From: Procambarus clarkii
Taxonomy: Eukaryota; Arthropoda; Malacostraca; Decapoda; Cambaridae
Assembly: GCF_040958095.1 (NCBI RefSeq)
Contig: NC_091233.1
Coordinates: 21,459,297 to 21,523,296, forward strand
Length of the DNA: 64,000 nt
Direction of reading: 5' to 3'
The notes beneath the pieces were generated by a model. It was not told the DNA's origin. It ran no database searches and was given only the letters and a program-made list of their open reading frames with translations. This document shows, in pieces, positions 51,190-61,218 of the stretch (within the stretch, counting starts at the first letter, position 1; every line of letters begins with the position of its first letter). A program made the translations under genes and the position numbers.

Positions 51190-51456
51190 AATGTAGAAGT
51201 TCAGTCCACGTAAGGACAGCTCCGTGTAAGGAAGTACTCGTTCCTTGTAAGGGTGGTCAACAAGTGGAATTCACTTGAAGGAGGAAGGTCTGGAAGCCAC
51301 CTCCAGCCACAACTTTATGGTCAGATTTGACCAAGAATTCAATCGACAGGAAAGTTCAATTATAAAGGAACAGGTAGAACAAGGCTGATAGATACGGGGG
51401 ATCACGAGCCAGACCTCACTTTCCTGCATTCACTGTTAGGTAAGCACTGTTAGGCC

Positions 51457-51460
<4 letters not shown>
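51190..51460 (+). mobile_element. Decayed LINE C-terminal fragment
   Basis: YSFLVRVVNKWNSLEGG followed by frame damage (SGSHLQPQL) and a tail ending GTTAGGCCAGTACACACACA. The motif matches LINE-A type ends but the DNA is far diverged. Confidence 0.6.

Positions 51461-51545
<85 letters not shown>
51461..51545. repeat. (CA)n microsatellite
   Basis: About 85 bp of CA between two LINE fragments. Confidence 0.95.
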
Positions 51546-51547
<2 letters not shown>

Positions 51548-51548
<1 letters not shown>

Positions 51549-52005
51549 AGACTAAGCTGGAAAAGGTTCAAAGGTTTGCCACCAGACTAGTACCCGAGCT
51601 GAGAGGTATGAGCTACGAGGAGAGACTACGGGAATTGAACCTCACTTCGTTGGAAGACAGAAGAGTTAGGGGGGACATGATCACCACATTCAAGATTCTC
51701 AAGGGAATCGACAGGGTTGATAAAGACAGGCTATTTAACACAAGGGGCACACGCACTAGGGGACACAGGTGGAAACTGAGTGCCCAAATGAGCCACAGAG
51801 ATATTAGAAAGAACTTTTTTAGTGTCAGAGTGGTTGACAAATGGAATGCATTAGGAAGCAATGTGGTGGAGGCTGACTCCATACACCGTTTCAAGTGTAG
51901 ATATGATAGAGCCCAATAGGCTCAGGAACCTGTACACCTGTTGATTGACGGTTGAGAGGCGGGACCAAAGAGCCAGAGCTCAACCCCCGCAAGCACAACA
52001 AGGTG

Positions 52006-52007
<2 letters not shown>
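51548..52007 (+). mobile_element. LINE-A, longest copy, 5'-truncated
   Basis: Open from KTKLEKVQRFATRLVPELRG and SYEERLRELNLTSLEDRRVR through GDMITTFKILKGIDRV to FFSVRVVDKWNALG and FKCRYDRAQ with TAG at 51917-51919: 123 codons of the conserved C-terminal part of a CR1/Jockey-type LINE ORF2. The catalytic RT core is absent, so not functional. 3' UTR as in other copies, passing into (CA)n. Its 5' edge is also CA repeat. Confidence 0.88.

Positions 52008-52094
<87 letters not shown>
52008..52094. repeat. (CA)n microsatellite
   Basis: About 85 bp of CA, continuous with the LINE-A terminus GTGAGTAC. Confidence 0.95.
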
Positions 52095-52214
52095 GGCCCA
52101 GTAGGCTCAGGAATCTGTACACCAGTAGATTAACAGTTGAAAGGCGGGACCAAAGAGTCAAAGCTCAACCCCCGCAAGCACAACTAGGCGAGAGAGTACA
52201 CACACACACACACG
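52095..52214 (+). mobile_element. LINE-A tail, second copy
   Basis: CCCAGTAGGCTCAGGAATCT to CAAGCACAACTAGGCGAG and then CACACACACAC. About 110 bp, begins and ends in CA repeat. Differs from the first copy at several bases, so not a fresh duplication. Confidence 0.8.
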
Positions 52215-52479
52215 AACCTTACATATACATATGTCAGTCATGCTCAAGGAACATATTAAAGCAGATATGTGCAGCCATTAAATAGTTTATCTGCTTTATG
52301 TGGAGACAAGCATGAGGGTTTATGTGGGTGTGTGTCAGTAGGAGAATATTAAGCGGATTTATACTCTGTCCAATACACCAACCCGTCCCCTCTATCCGTG
52401 TAGACCTGGTATCCTTACTCCCTCTCCTATCTCCGCCTCGTTTTACTCCCTCTCCTATCTCCGCCTCGTTCGCGAGTTA

Positions 52480-52700
52480 AATTTGATGCTGGAGAAGAAA
52501 CAGAGGGAACATGATCACTATATACAAGATAATGAGAATAGACAAGGTGGGCATGGACAAGATGTTTGAGCTAAGACGTGAGAACATAAGGGAAAGCTGG
52601 GAAGGCAAATAGATGGAAGAAATGTATGGAAGTGGTCTGAATGAAGTCGTGAAAGCCACCTCCTTCCACACCTTTACAACCAGTTACAAAAAATCGAAAA
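52480..52700 (+). pseudogene. Decayed LINE RT C-terminal fragment
   Basis: Echoes of MITIYKIMRIDKVGMDKMFELR, similar to LINE-A's MITTFKILKGIDRVDKDRLF, and then stops. Non-functional. Confidence 0.55.
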
Positions 52701-53067
52701 TTATGAACGTTATAAGGCGAAACAGGCAGTCAAATGAGGTTCTAGGCTCATTGCCATAACCAGAGACCCAAGAGCTGCCAGTTTCCTGTTACAGCGCCTC
52801 AGTGTAGTGATCCAGAGAGGCAGCGCCACCTGTATTACCTGAATTTACCTGAGGCCTAAATCTCTAGTGGCCTCGATAGTGCCACTGAGGATGGATTATT
52901 CCTGAGGATTCTCTACTGTTTGGAATTTGAAGAAATTAAAGAAATTCATAACATTTGAGCATTCATTCTAATCAGCTAAAAAAAATATTTATGTTCAATA
53001 AAGCAAAAACAAAAAACAATGACAAAAACCATCGGTATATAGAGTCTCTGCAACTCAGGCTATGACC

Positions 53068-53174
53068 ATTCCATCCAGCGGTCGACCCCAAAGATGCATT
53101 CAACAATTTTAATATCCCGTTCATTCAAAATGTGATTTTTTGCCAATTATATATTTGCATATTTCGCACATGTG
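53068..53174 (+). mobile_element. Fam-V, left part
   Basis: ACCATTCCATCCAGCGGTCG, ACCCCAAAGATGC, CGTTCATTCAAAATG, TATTTGCATATTTCGCACAT. Matches reversed 47690-47820. Confidence 0.65.
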
Positions 53175-53410
53175 TAGGTTAGGTTAGGTTAGATTAGGTG
53201 TTTAGGTTAGGTTAGGTTAGGTTAGGTTAGATTAGGTTAGGTTAGGTTAGGTTAGATTAGGTGTTTAGGTTAGGTTAGGTTAGGTTAGGTTAGGTTAGAT
53301 TAGGTGTTTAGGTTAGGTTAGGTTAGGTTAGGTTAGGTTAGGTTAGGTTAGGTGTTTAGGTTAGGTTAGGTTAGGTTAGGTTAGGTTAGGTTAGATTAGG
53401 TGTTTAGGTT
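53175..53410 (+). repeat. (TTAGG)n-like array inside Fam-V
   Basis: About 235 bp of TTAGG repeats interrupted by ATTAGGTGTTTAGG at roughly 50-bp steps, so it is organised as a higher-order repeat and not a pure telomere tract. The unexpanded Fam-V at 47500 has one TAGGTTAGATTAGATGTTTA block at the same place. Hence an internal expansion. Confidence 0.85.
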
Positions 53411-53560
53411 CTTTTGGCGATTAGTTTTTAATATGCGTATGAAGCATTTTCACCGTTGCTGTTCGAACCACTGTTCAAAAAAACGTTCGAACATCAATTG
53501 AGAGTCGTATGTAAAGTGTTTTTTCATTTATGAATAGCGAGTTTAGCGGCTGCACGGAAC
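53411..53560 (+). mobile_element. Fam-V, right part
   Basis: TTTTGGCGATTAGTTTTTAA, GAAGCATTTTCACC, ACGTTCGAACATCAATTGAG, AGTCGTATGTAAAGTG. Matches reversed 47510-47660. Confidence 0.65.
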
Positions 53561-53738
53561 GAGCCTTTGGCCCTTGTTGATGAGGACAGGTTGTTTCATT
53601 CATAAATAGGGTGGTTTGGTGGCTGGATTAACGAGCCATTGTTTTGATGATGAGGGCTGGAAGATTTGTTGAACACGAACCATTGTCTGAAACAGTATAT
53701 ATTAGCGTCTTCGAAAGACTACTATATAATTACCAAAA

Positions 53739-53744
<6 letters not shown>

Positions 53745-53822
<78 letters not shown>

Positions 53823-53825
53823 ATA
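53745..53825. repeat. (TA)n microsatellite
   Basis: About 80 bp of TA with one TTTA. Confidence 0.95.
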
Positions 53826-53826
53826 G

Positions 53827-53967
53827 TGTCAGACCACGGAGGAAAATTTAAACAGGAATTTCCTTAAGTACTTTCGTATATTAATACATCTTCAGAAGGA
53901 TGTATTAATATACGAAAGTACTTAAGGAAATTCCTGTTTCAATTTTCCTCCGTGGTCTGACACTGTC
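53827..53967. mobile_element. Foldback element, 66-bp arms
   Basis: AGTGTCAGACCACGGAGGAA at left and TTCCTCCGTGGTCTGACACT at right. The arms pair almost perfectly through AAGTACTTTCGTATATTAAT to an 8-nt centre (TTCAGAAG). TA repeat touches its left edge. Confidence 0.82.
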
Positions 53968-53996
53968 ACATTCTTAATCACGTGTTTATTTTCGTG

Positions 53997-53999
<3 letters not shown>

Positions 54000-54063
<64 letters not shown>
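54000..54063. repeat. (CA)n microsatellite
   Basis: About 62 bp of CA. Confidence 0.95.
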
Positions 54064-54066
<3 letters not shown>

Positions 54067-54097
54067 TATAGCACACACATATAATATTATATATATA

Positions 54098-54098
54098 T

Positions 54099-54181
<83 letters not shown>
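54098..54181. repeat. (TA)n microsatellite
   Basis: About 80 bp of TA up to MITE-3. Confidence 0.95.
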
Positions 54182-54184
<3 letters not shown>

Positions 54185-54567
54185 GTACCTAGTAGCCAGA
54201 ACGCACTTCTCAGCCTACTATGCAAGGCCCGATTTGCCTAATAAGCCAAGTTTTCATGAATTAATTGTTTTTCGACTACCTAACCTACCTAACCTGACCT
54301 AACCTAACTTTTTCGGCTACCTAACCAAACCTAACCTATAAAGATAGGTTAGGTTAGGTTAGGTAGGGTTGGTTAGGTTCGGTCATATATCTACGTTAAT
54401 TTTAACTCCAATAAAATAAAATTGACCTCATACATAATGAAATAGGTAGCTTTATCATTTCATAAGAAAAAAATTAGAAAAAATATATTAATTAAGGAAA
54501 ACTTGGCTTATTAGGCAAATCGGGCCTTGAATAGTAGGCCAAAAAGTGAGTTCTGGCTACTAGGTAC

Positions 54568-54570
<3 letters not shown>
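54182..54570. mobile_element. MITE-3 copy 2
   Basis: 389 bp, ends GTCGTACCTAGTAGCCAGAA and TTCTGGCTACTAGGTACGAC. Interior with CTAACCTAACC and GGTTAGGTTA runs, reversed relative to 41025-41409. TA repeats on both sides. Confidence 0.84.

Positions 54571-54645
<75 letters not shown>
54571..54645. repeat. (TA)n microsatellite
   Basis: About 75 bp of TA between MITE-3 and the long palindrome. Confidence 0.95.
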
Positions 54646-54646
<1 letters not shown>

Positions 54647-55090
54647 CTGAAAACTCACACCCCAGAAGTGACTCGAACCCATACTCCCAGAAGCAACGCA
54701 ACTGGTATGTACAAGACACCTTATTCCACTTGACCATCACGACCGGACAAAATGAGGTGATAGCCGAGGCTATTTGAACCACCCCACCGCCGGCACTCGG
54801 ATAGTAATCTTGGGCATAGCATTTTACCAAATCACCTCATTCTTTGGGGCACACGTGAGGAACACATTTGTGTTCCTCACGTGTGCCCCAAAGAATGAGG
54901 TGATTTGGTAAAATGCTATGCCCAAGATTACTATCCGAGTGCCGGCGGTGGGGTGGTTCAAATAGCCTCGGCTATCACCTCATTTTGTCCGGTCGTGATG
55001 GTCAAGTGGATTAAGGCGTCTTGTACATACCAGTTGCGTTGCTTCTGGGAGTATGGGTTCGAGTCACTTCTGGGGTGTGAGTTTTCAGTT
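54646..55090. mobile_element. Near-perfect 445-bp palindrome of a tRNA-like repeat
   Basis: Two arms of about 222 bp, centre at 54867-54868 with a 2-nt spacer. I see only a few mismatches, for example CACCTTATTCC against GGATTAAGGCG. Each arm carries a tRNA-like head (GTCAAGTGGATTAAGGCGTC box A; GGGTTCGAGTC box B), Leu/Ser-like. It can be read as two SINE copies head to head or as a foldback element. Confidence 0.85.
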
Positions 55091-55122
55091 GCATATTGTC
55101 CTGGGGACCATTCAGGCTTGTT

Positions 55123-55125
<3 letters not shown>

Positions 55126-55173
<48 letters not shown>
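55126..55173. repeat. (TA)n microsatellite
   Basis: About 48 bp of TA. Confidence 0.95.
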
Positions 55174-55177
<4 letters not shown>

Positions 55178-55387
55178 CATTGATATATGATATAAATACG
55201 ATATCCACAATATCAAACACTTCAAGAAGTGTTCAAAACCTGACAAGATGCTGCCATATCGACCACCAGATAATGAGATGCAAGATCTCATCTCAATGGC
55301 CGGGAGATGAAGCCGAGGATGCTGAAGCAATTAAATTTACGTTACTGATTTACCCCGAGATAACGAGCTCGTAAAAACAAAGGAAGA

Positions 55388-55520
55388 CTGCAGCACGTAC
55401 AGGAAGACCCAAGAGTAAGCAAATGGCTGCTGGAGTTCAATCCCACTAAGTGCCAGGTAATGAGAATGAGGGAGAAAAGAGCAGAAGTTGTCTACGAAAA
55501 AAGGATATGGAAGTGGCTAC
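55388..55520 (+). pseudogene. LINE reverse transcriptase fragment
   Basis: Reads KWLLEFNPTKCQVMRMREK, the conserved W..FN..KC.VM stretch downstream of the RT catalytic motif in many LINEs. Neighbouring frames are broken. The rest of 55174-55734 holds nothing else I recognise. Confidence 0.65.
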
Positions 55521-55737
55521 CTAATACCAGAGCCACACATATAGACATAAGAACATCGTCAGCATATGAGACGCTAGAGGATACTATCACGTCATTTAGA
55601 ATATAAATGAGTACTTTTTCAAGGTAATTACATAGCTTTTATAAGACCAGTCGTTCTCAGGGTCCCAGGTTAGGGTCCCAGAGCCCCTTGCGATCACAGA
55701 GGGCCCTCAAGATTGGATTATCCCAGTTTGGGGTTCC

Positions 55738-56038
55738 TTCCTTTACTGGATTGGAGTTCCTCCCTTGATTGGATTGGAGTTCCTCCCTTGATTGGATTGG
55801 GGTTCCTCCCTTGATTGGATTGGGGTTCCTCCCTTGATTGGATTGGAGTTCCTCTCTTGATTGGATTGGGGTTCCTCCCTTGATTGGATTGGGGTTCCTC
55901 CCTTGATTGGATTGGGGTTCCTCCCTTGATTGGATTGGAGTTCCTCTCTTGATTGGATTGGGGTTCCTCCCTTGATTGGATTGGAGTTCCTCTCTTGATT
56001 GGATTGGGGTTCCTCCTTTGATTGGCTTCCTCCCCAAT
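55738..56038. repeat. 23-bp minisatellite
   Basis: Thirteen copies of GATTGGATTGGGGTTCCTCC plus CTT, with GAGTTCC and CTCTCTT variants. Because 23 is not a multiple of three, the minus-strand frames of about 110 codons cycle through three reading phases. Not a gene. Confidence 0.93.
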
Positions 56039-56179
56039 CCACTCCACTTATATTGTAAATGCCACCTTTAGGAGCCAAAGTGCCTACCCTTTGAGAATCA
56101 TTAAGTTAGCCCACTACCTGAATATGTAGCACCTGTCTCGAATCTCTACCTTGCTCCTGTCCCTACCACACCCGTATCT

Positions 56180-56572
56180 ACATATTAAAATAAGTATAAA
56201 TAATACATATTAAAATAAGTATAAATAATACATATTAAAATAAGTATAAATAATACATATTAAAATAAGTATAAATAATACATATTAAAATAAGTACAAA
56301 TAATACATATTAAAATAAGTATAAATAATACATATTAAAATAAGTATAAATAATACATATTAAAATAAGTATAAATAATACATATTAAAATAAGTATAAA
56401 TAATACATATTAAAATAAGTACAAATAATACATATTAAAATAAGTATAAATAATACATATTAAAATAAGTATAAATAATACATATTAAAATAAGTATAAA
56501 TAATACATATTAAAATAAGTATAAATAATACATATTAAAATAAGTATAAATAATACATATTAATATATTTAT
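56180..56572. repeat. 25-bp AT-rich minisatellite
   Basis: Sixteen almost identical units of ACATATTAAAATAAGTATAA plus ATAAT. Two have GTACAAA. Confidence 0.95.
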
Positions 56573-56884
56573 TCACATTATTGTATTTTGCATATTCCTT
56601 TCCTCCCCTAACGGTCATAGCTTCTCCCTCCCTTCCACCCTCCCCCCCCCCCCTCCTTACCTACCCCCCTCTCTCCCATCCCCCCCCCCCTCCCATTCCA
56701 CCCTCTTCCACACCCCCGTCACTCCACTATTGACAGTTTTATCAAATTTCTTTTCCTATATTTGCTCTTCACCTCTCTCCCCCTTCCCTGATGCCTTCTC
56801 TACCTTCCCAACCTGTTCCGTCTTTCCCATGTCTCTCTTTCTCTCTCCTTGACTCTCTCTTCACCTTTCTTCCTCTGTAGCACC
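56573..56884. other. Pyrimidine-rich tract
   Basis: C/T-rich strand with several C-runs of 9-12 bases near 56641-56690 and CTCTCTTT strings to 56870. No gene. Confidence 0.6.
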
Positions 56885-57070
56885 CCAACCACTTGGGCTG
56901 GACGGTAGAGCGACGGTCTCGCTTCATGCAGGTCGGCGTTCAATCCCCGACCGTCCACAAGTGGTTGGCCACCATTCCCTTCTCTCGTCCCATCCCAAGT
57001 CCTTATCCTGACCCTTTCCCAGTGCTATATAGTCGTAATGGCTTGGCGCTTTCTCCTGATAATTCCCTTC
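56885..57070 (+). mobile_element. SINE-2, best copy
   Basis: TTGGGCTGGACGGTAGAGCG, ACGGTCTCGCTTCATGCAGG, GGCGTTCAATCCCCGACCGT, then GGCCACCATTCCCTTC, CGTAATGGCTTGGCGCTTTC. Full head and body. Confidence 0.85.
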
Positions 57071-57075
57071 CCTTC

Positions 57076-57245
57076 CCCTCTGTAGCTCAGTGGTCTACGT
57101 CTTTGGCTCATAACTATAGGACCCGGGTTCAATCCTCCAGGATAGAAATGGTCGGGAATGTCTCTCAACTGATGCCTCTGTTCACCTAATAGTAAAATAG
57201 GAACCCGTGAGCTAGGCGACTGTTGTGGGTTGCATCTGGAGGGAG
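57076..57245 (+). mobile_element. tRNA-like SINE with SINE-1-like body
   Basis: Head TCTGTAGCTCAGTGGTCTAC (box A) and CCCGGGTTCAATCCTCC (box B), loop CTCATAA. Body CTGTTCACCTAATAGTAAAA and GGAACCCGTGAGCTAGGCGA parallels the SINE-1 body. A different tRNA head on a related body. Confidence 0.65.
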
Positions 57246-57324
57246 TTAATAATTTTATATACAAATGTGAAATAGGAAAAAACTGTTCACTAATTTGTAT
57301 AGAGAATGTCTCCATATTGGTCTC

Positions 57325-57566
57325 CAAGGGGCCTGACAGCTGAGTGGACAGCGCTTTGGATTCGTAATCCTGAGGTTCCGGGTTCGATCTCCGGTGGAGG
57401 AGGAAACAAAAATGGGCAGAGTTTCTTTCGCCCTGATGCACCTGTTCACCTAGCAGTAAATAGGTACCTGGGAGTTAGACAGCTGCTACGGGCTGCTTCC
57501 TGGGGGTGTGTAACAAAAAGGAGGCCTGGTCGAGGACCGGGCCGCGGGGACGCTAAGCCCCGATAT
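57325..57566 (+). mobile_element. SINE-1 copy, diverged
   Basis: GGGCCTGACAGCTGAGTGGA head with loop TTCGTAA (CGT, Thr-like), GGGTTCGATCTCCGG, CACCTAGCAGTAAATAGGTA and tail GGAGGCCTGGTCGAGGACCG ending GCTAAGCCCCGATATCAAG. A small insert GTGTAACAAAAA precedes the tail. Confidence 0.82.
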
Positions 57567-57627
57567 CAAGATATATCAGTTAAAAATATGACGTACTAGC
57601 AATAAATGACGTAGCGAAAAATTTCAC

Positions 57628-57702
57628 GTTTTCTATGGATCGACTTCGATTGGTAAGGTGGGTTGGTTGGGTTCATTGGTTTCTGGTTAGGCAAAAACAG
57701 TT
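57628..57702 (+). mobile_element. Fam-W copy
   Basis: CACGTTTTCTATGGATCGAC, TGGTAAGGTGGGTTGGTTGG, GTTTCTGGTTAGGCAAAAAC. Confidence 0.5.
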
Positions 57703-57774
57703 ATATTTTTAACGTAGTGGCAAGTCAAAGAAAACGGGTCTTATTATACGATACTGCTTGTATAAAATACTGAG

Positions 57775-57870
57775 AGCCATGCTGTAGGATCGAACCCTCA
57801 TCCCAGGGGCTCCCCAGACACACGAACCAGGGACGGGAGTTAGATCCCATTGCATGGCCTCAATATTTTC
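57775..57870 (-). mobile_element. tRNA-like repeat, minus strand
   Basis: GTAGGATCGAACCCTCATCC is a reversed box B and GGAGTTAGATCCCATTGCAT follows. No matching copy in the window. Confidence 0.35.
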
Positions 57871-58086
57871 TCCCAGATCACGTTTTTTCTCATTTTTTTG
57901 AGCAATACTCATCATGATTTGGGAATAATTGCAAGACCGTCGTCTTAATTGAAAGGCATGATGCAATTTGCAAGGAGGATTAGTTACCACGAGTTTAACT
58001 CTCATCTCGTGGCTATAATTAGGATTTTGCAATTGGGTAATTAACCCGGCAAACTCGCCCGCACATGATTCAGTCTTTTGAAAGTC

Positions 58087-59388
58087 CAGGAGCAGACGAC
58101 TGCTGACTCCTGTTAGCTGGCTGAGAGCTTTCCCTTCCCATAGCTCATGGTAAGCCTTACCCTACTAGTTTTACACACAGGAGGGTACAGGAGCAGACGA
58201 CTGCTGACTCCTGTTAGCAGGCTGAGAGCTTTCCCTTCCCATAGCTCATGGTAAGCCTTACCCTACGAAGTTTTACACACAGGTGGGTACAGGAGCAGAG
58301 GACTGCTGACTCCTGTTAGCTGGCTGAGAGCTTTCCCTTCCCATAGCTCATGGTAAGCCTTACCCTACTAGTTTTACACACAGGAGGGTACAGGAGCAGA
58401 CGACTGCTGACTCCTGTTAGCTGGCTGAGAGCTTTCCCTTCCCATAGCTCATGGTAAGCCTTACCCTACTAGTTTTACACACAGGAGGGTACAGGAGCAG
58501 ACGACTGCTGACTCCTGTTAGCTGGCTGAGAGCTTTCCCTTCCCATAGCTCATGGTAAGCCTTACCCTACTAGTTTTACACACAGGAGGGTACAGGAGCA
58601 GACGACTGCTGACTCCTGTTAGCAGGCTGAGAGCTTTCCCTTCCCATAGCTCATGGTAAGCCTTACCCTACTAGTTTTACACACAGGTGGGTACAGGAGC
58701 AGAGGACTGCTGACTCCTGTTAGCTGGCTGAGAGCTTTCCCTTCCCATAGCTCATGGTAAGCCTTACCCTACTAGTTTTACACACAGGAGGGTACAGGAG
58801 CAGACGACTGCTGACTCCTGTTAGCTGGCTGAGAGCTTTCCCTTCCCATAGCTCATGGTAAGCCTTACCCTACTAGTTTTACACACAGGAGGGTACAGGA
58901 GCAGACGACTGCTGACTCCTGTTAGCGGGCTGAGAGCTTTCCCTTCCCATAGCTCATGGTAAGCCTTACCCTACTAGTTTTACACACAGGAGGGTACAGG
59001 AGCAGACGACTGCTGACTCCTGTTAGCTGGCTGAGAGCTTTCCCTTCCCATAGCTCATGGTAAGCCTTACCCTACTAGTTTTACACACAGGTGGGTACAG
59101 GAGCAGAGGACTGCTGACTCCTGTTAGCTGGCTGAGAGCTTTCCCTTCCCATAGCTCATGGTAAGCCTTACCCTACTAGTTTTACACACAGGAGGGTACA
59201 GGAGCAGACGACTGCTGACTCCTGTTAGCTGGCTGAGAGCTTTCCCTTCCCATAGCTCATGGTAAGCCTTACCCTACTAGTTTTACACACAGGAGGGTAC
59301 AGGAGCAGACGACTGCTGACTCCTGTTAGCTGGCTGAGAGCTTTCCCTTCCCATAGCTCATGGTAAGCCTTACCCTACTAGCTTTCCC
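58087..59388. repeat. 101-bp satellite with 404-bp higher-order repeat
   Basis: Thirteen units of 101 bp (CAGGAGCAGACGACTGCTGA, GCTTTCCCTTCCCATAGCTC, GGTAAGCCTTACCC). The variant pair GTGGGTACAGGAGCAGAGGA recurs at about 58281, 58685 and 59089, exactly 404 bp apart, so four-unit blocks amplify together. Each unit has the palindrome GGTAAGCCTTACC. Confidence 0.95.
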
Positions 59389-59733
59389 TGGAACACAACC
59401 CGCATTCGGTTAACAACCAGGTACCCAATTTCTACTGAGTGAACAGTTAATTAAACCAATCCTCTCTGGCCAGGATTCGAACCGAAAACCTTAAAAAATC
59501 GAACCATATTTTTAGAGATTACAAAAATACACCTATTGCAAAGGAAGCACAAAGCACATAATTACAGAATGTTGGCTACTCCTCCCTGTAACGCTCCCCC
59601 CCCCATACACCCAGAACTCAGATATTACGGAATGCGTTAAAAAAAAAAAGTATTTGTAGATTTAAAGCACAGTATTACCGACGTTCTCAGTTCAGCGCCA
59701 TCTATGGGCTAGAGTTTAGTCGTCTCTGGTAAG

Positions 59734-59734
<1 letters not shown>
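59389..59734. other. No supported gene
   Basis: Contains CCAGGATTCGAACCGAAAAC near 59471 (a reversed tRNA box B remnant) and C/A runs. Nothing else. Confidence 0.4.
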
Positions 59735-59817
<83 letters not shown>

Positions 59818-59825
59818 CTGTATAT
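59735..59825. repeat. (TA)n microsatellite
   Basis: About 90 bp of TA. Confidence 0.95.
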
Positions 59826-59954
59826 ACACACACACCTGTCGGTGTATATATCCCTTATACAGGCTTGGAGAGGAACTTGACACTGATGTGGGGGTGCCAA
59901 TCCTTGCCTGAAATTCAACTCTTCACTAATGTAAAAATGTTCGTATCTTAATTT

Positions 59955-60190
<236 letters not shown>

Positions 60191-60454
60191 GAGAGAGACG
60201 GAGTGATAATTTTAAACACGCTCACTAAAGTTTATAAACCCAATTTGGAAGCATAAATCTCATGACATTTTCTGAGACGCGAGTACAATAGACCTTCAGA
60301 CAGATGAAGGCGAAAAACAAGATATCCGCGTTATCAGACCACAACGAAGAACAACAAACCTAAACGTTTATCCTAACGCGAAACGTTCAAAAATGCATTA
60401 TTTTCCCCCTACCAGACACGCAAAACAAAAAATAAAATGAAACCTTAACCTAAC
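60191..60454. other. No feature seen
   Basis: Unique sequence without gene or repeat. Confidence 0.4.
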
Positions 60455-60522
60455 CCCCCAAAAAACTCACGAACCCAACCAACCCACCTAACCTATTGAG
60501 CCCAATACATCATAAATGCCAA
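60455..60522 (-). mobile_element. Fam-W fragment
   Basis: CCCAACCAACCCACCTAACC and CATCATAAATGCC are the reverse of Fam-W blocks. Confidence 0.45.
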
Positions 60523-60834
60523 TATTATGTTGCTTTAATTATTTTGTTCCTACTAACTCCTCGCAGAACTTGGTGAATCGGCCAATTCCATATATAAACA
60601 CTACTTCCTGTTTCCAATGTATTAATATTCCTGTCGATCGGGTATTAGTATTCCCATCTGGTTGCTTATATTTATGGTGTCACAAAGTTAATGTATATAG
60701 TTGTCTAACGCTTCAAAGACATTTTGACGGTTAGATAAGATTTGTCAAAAGCGGGTTTTATATTAGGCTAAGTAGCATGCGGATTTTTTTATTTTTTTTA
60801 CTGCATTTAAACCAGTCAGGTTTTAAGACCGTTT

Positions 60835-61218
60835 GGTGTGTTTAAAATAAACACCTGGAAGATACTGGAGGGACAGGTCCCAAATCTGCACAGTAAAATA
60901 ACAACGTACTGGAGTGAACGACATGGAAGAAAATGCAGAATAGAACCAGTGAAGAGTAGAGGTGCCATAGGCACAATCAGAGAACACTGTATGAACATCA
61001 GAGGACCACGGTTGTTCAACGTCCTCCCAGCGAGCATCAGAAATATTACAGGAACAACCGTGGACATCTTCAAGAGGAAACTAGATTGTTTCCTTCAAGG
61101 AGTGCCGGACCAACCGGGCTGTGGTGGGTATGTGGGCCTGCGGGCCGCTCCAAGCAACAGCCTGGTGGACCAAACTCTCACAAGTCAAGCCTGGCCTCGG
61201 GCCGGGCTTGGGCAGTAG
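60835..61218 (+). pseudogene. LINE-B ORF C-terminus
   Basis: About 125 open codons. Recognisable parts: TYWSERHGRKCRIEPVKSRG, IRGPRLFNVLPASIRNITG, TTVDIFKRKLDCFLQGVPDQ, PGCGGYVGLRAAPSNSLVDQ, ending GLGQ and TAG at 61216-61218. The GP.LFN.LP.SIRN...FKRKLD.FL pattern is the usual C-terminal end of non-LTR reverse-transcriptase ORFs. The RT core is absent (5' truncation). The last 30 codons lie in the first 120-bp unit of the array that follows. Confidence 0.82.

Noticed and set aside
53175-53410. Interstitial telomere or old chromosome fusion point
   Set aside because: Flanks match Fam-V, which carries a single TTAGG-like block at the same position elsewhere; the array has a non-telomeric higher-order pattern.
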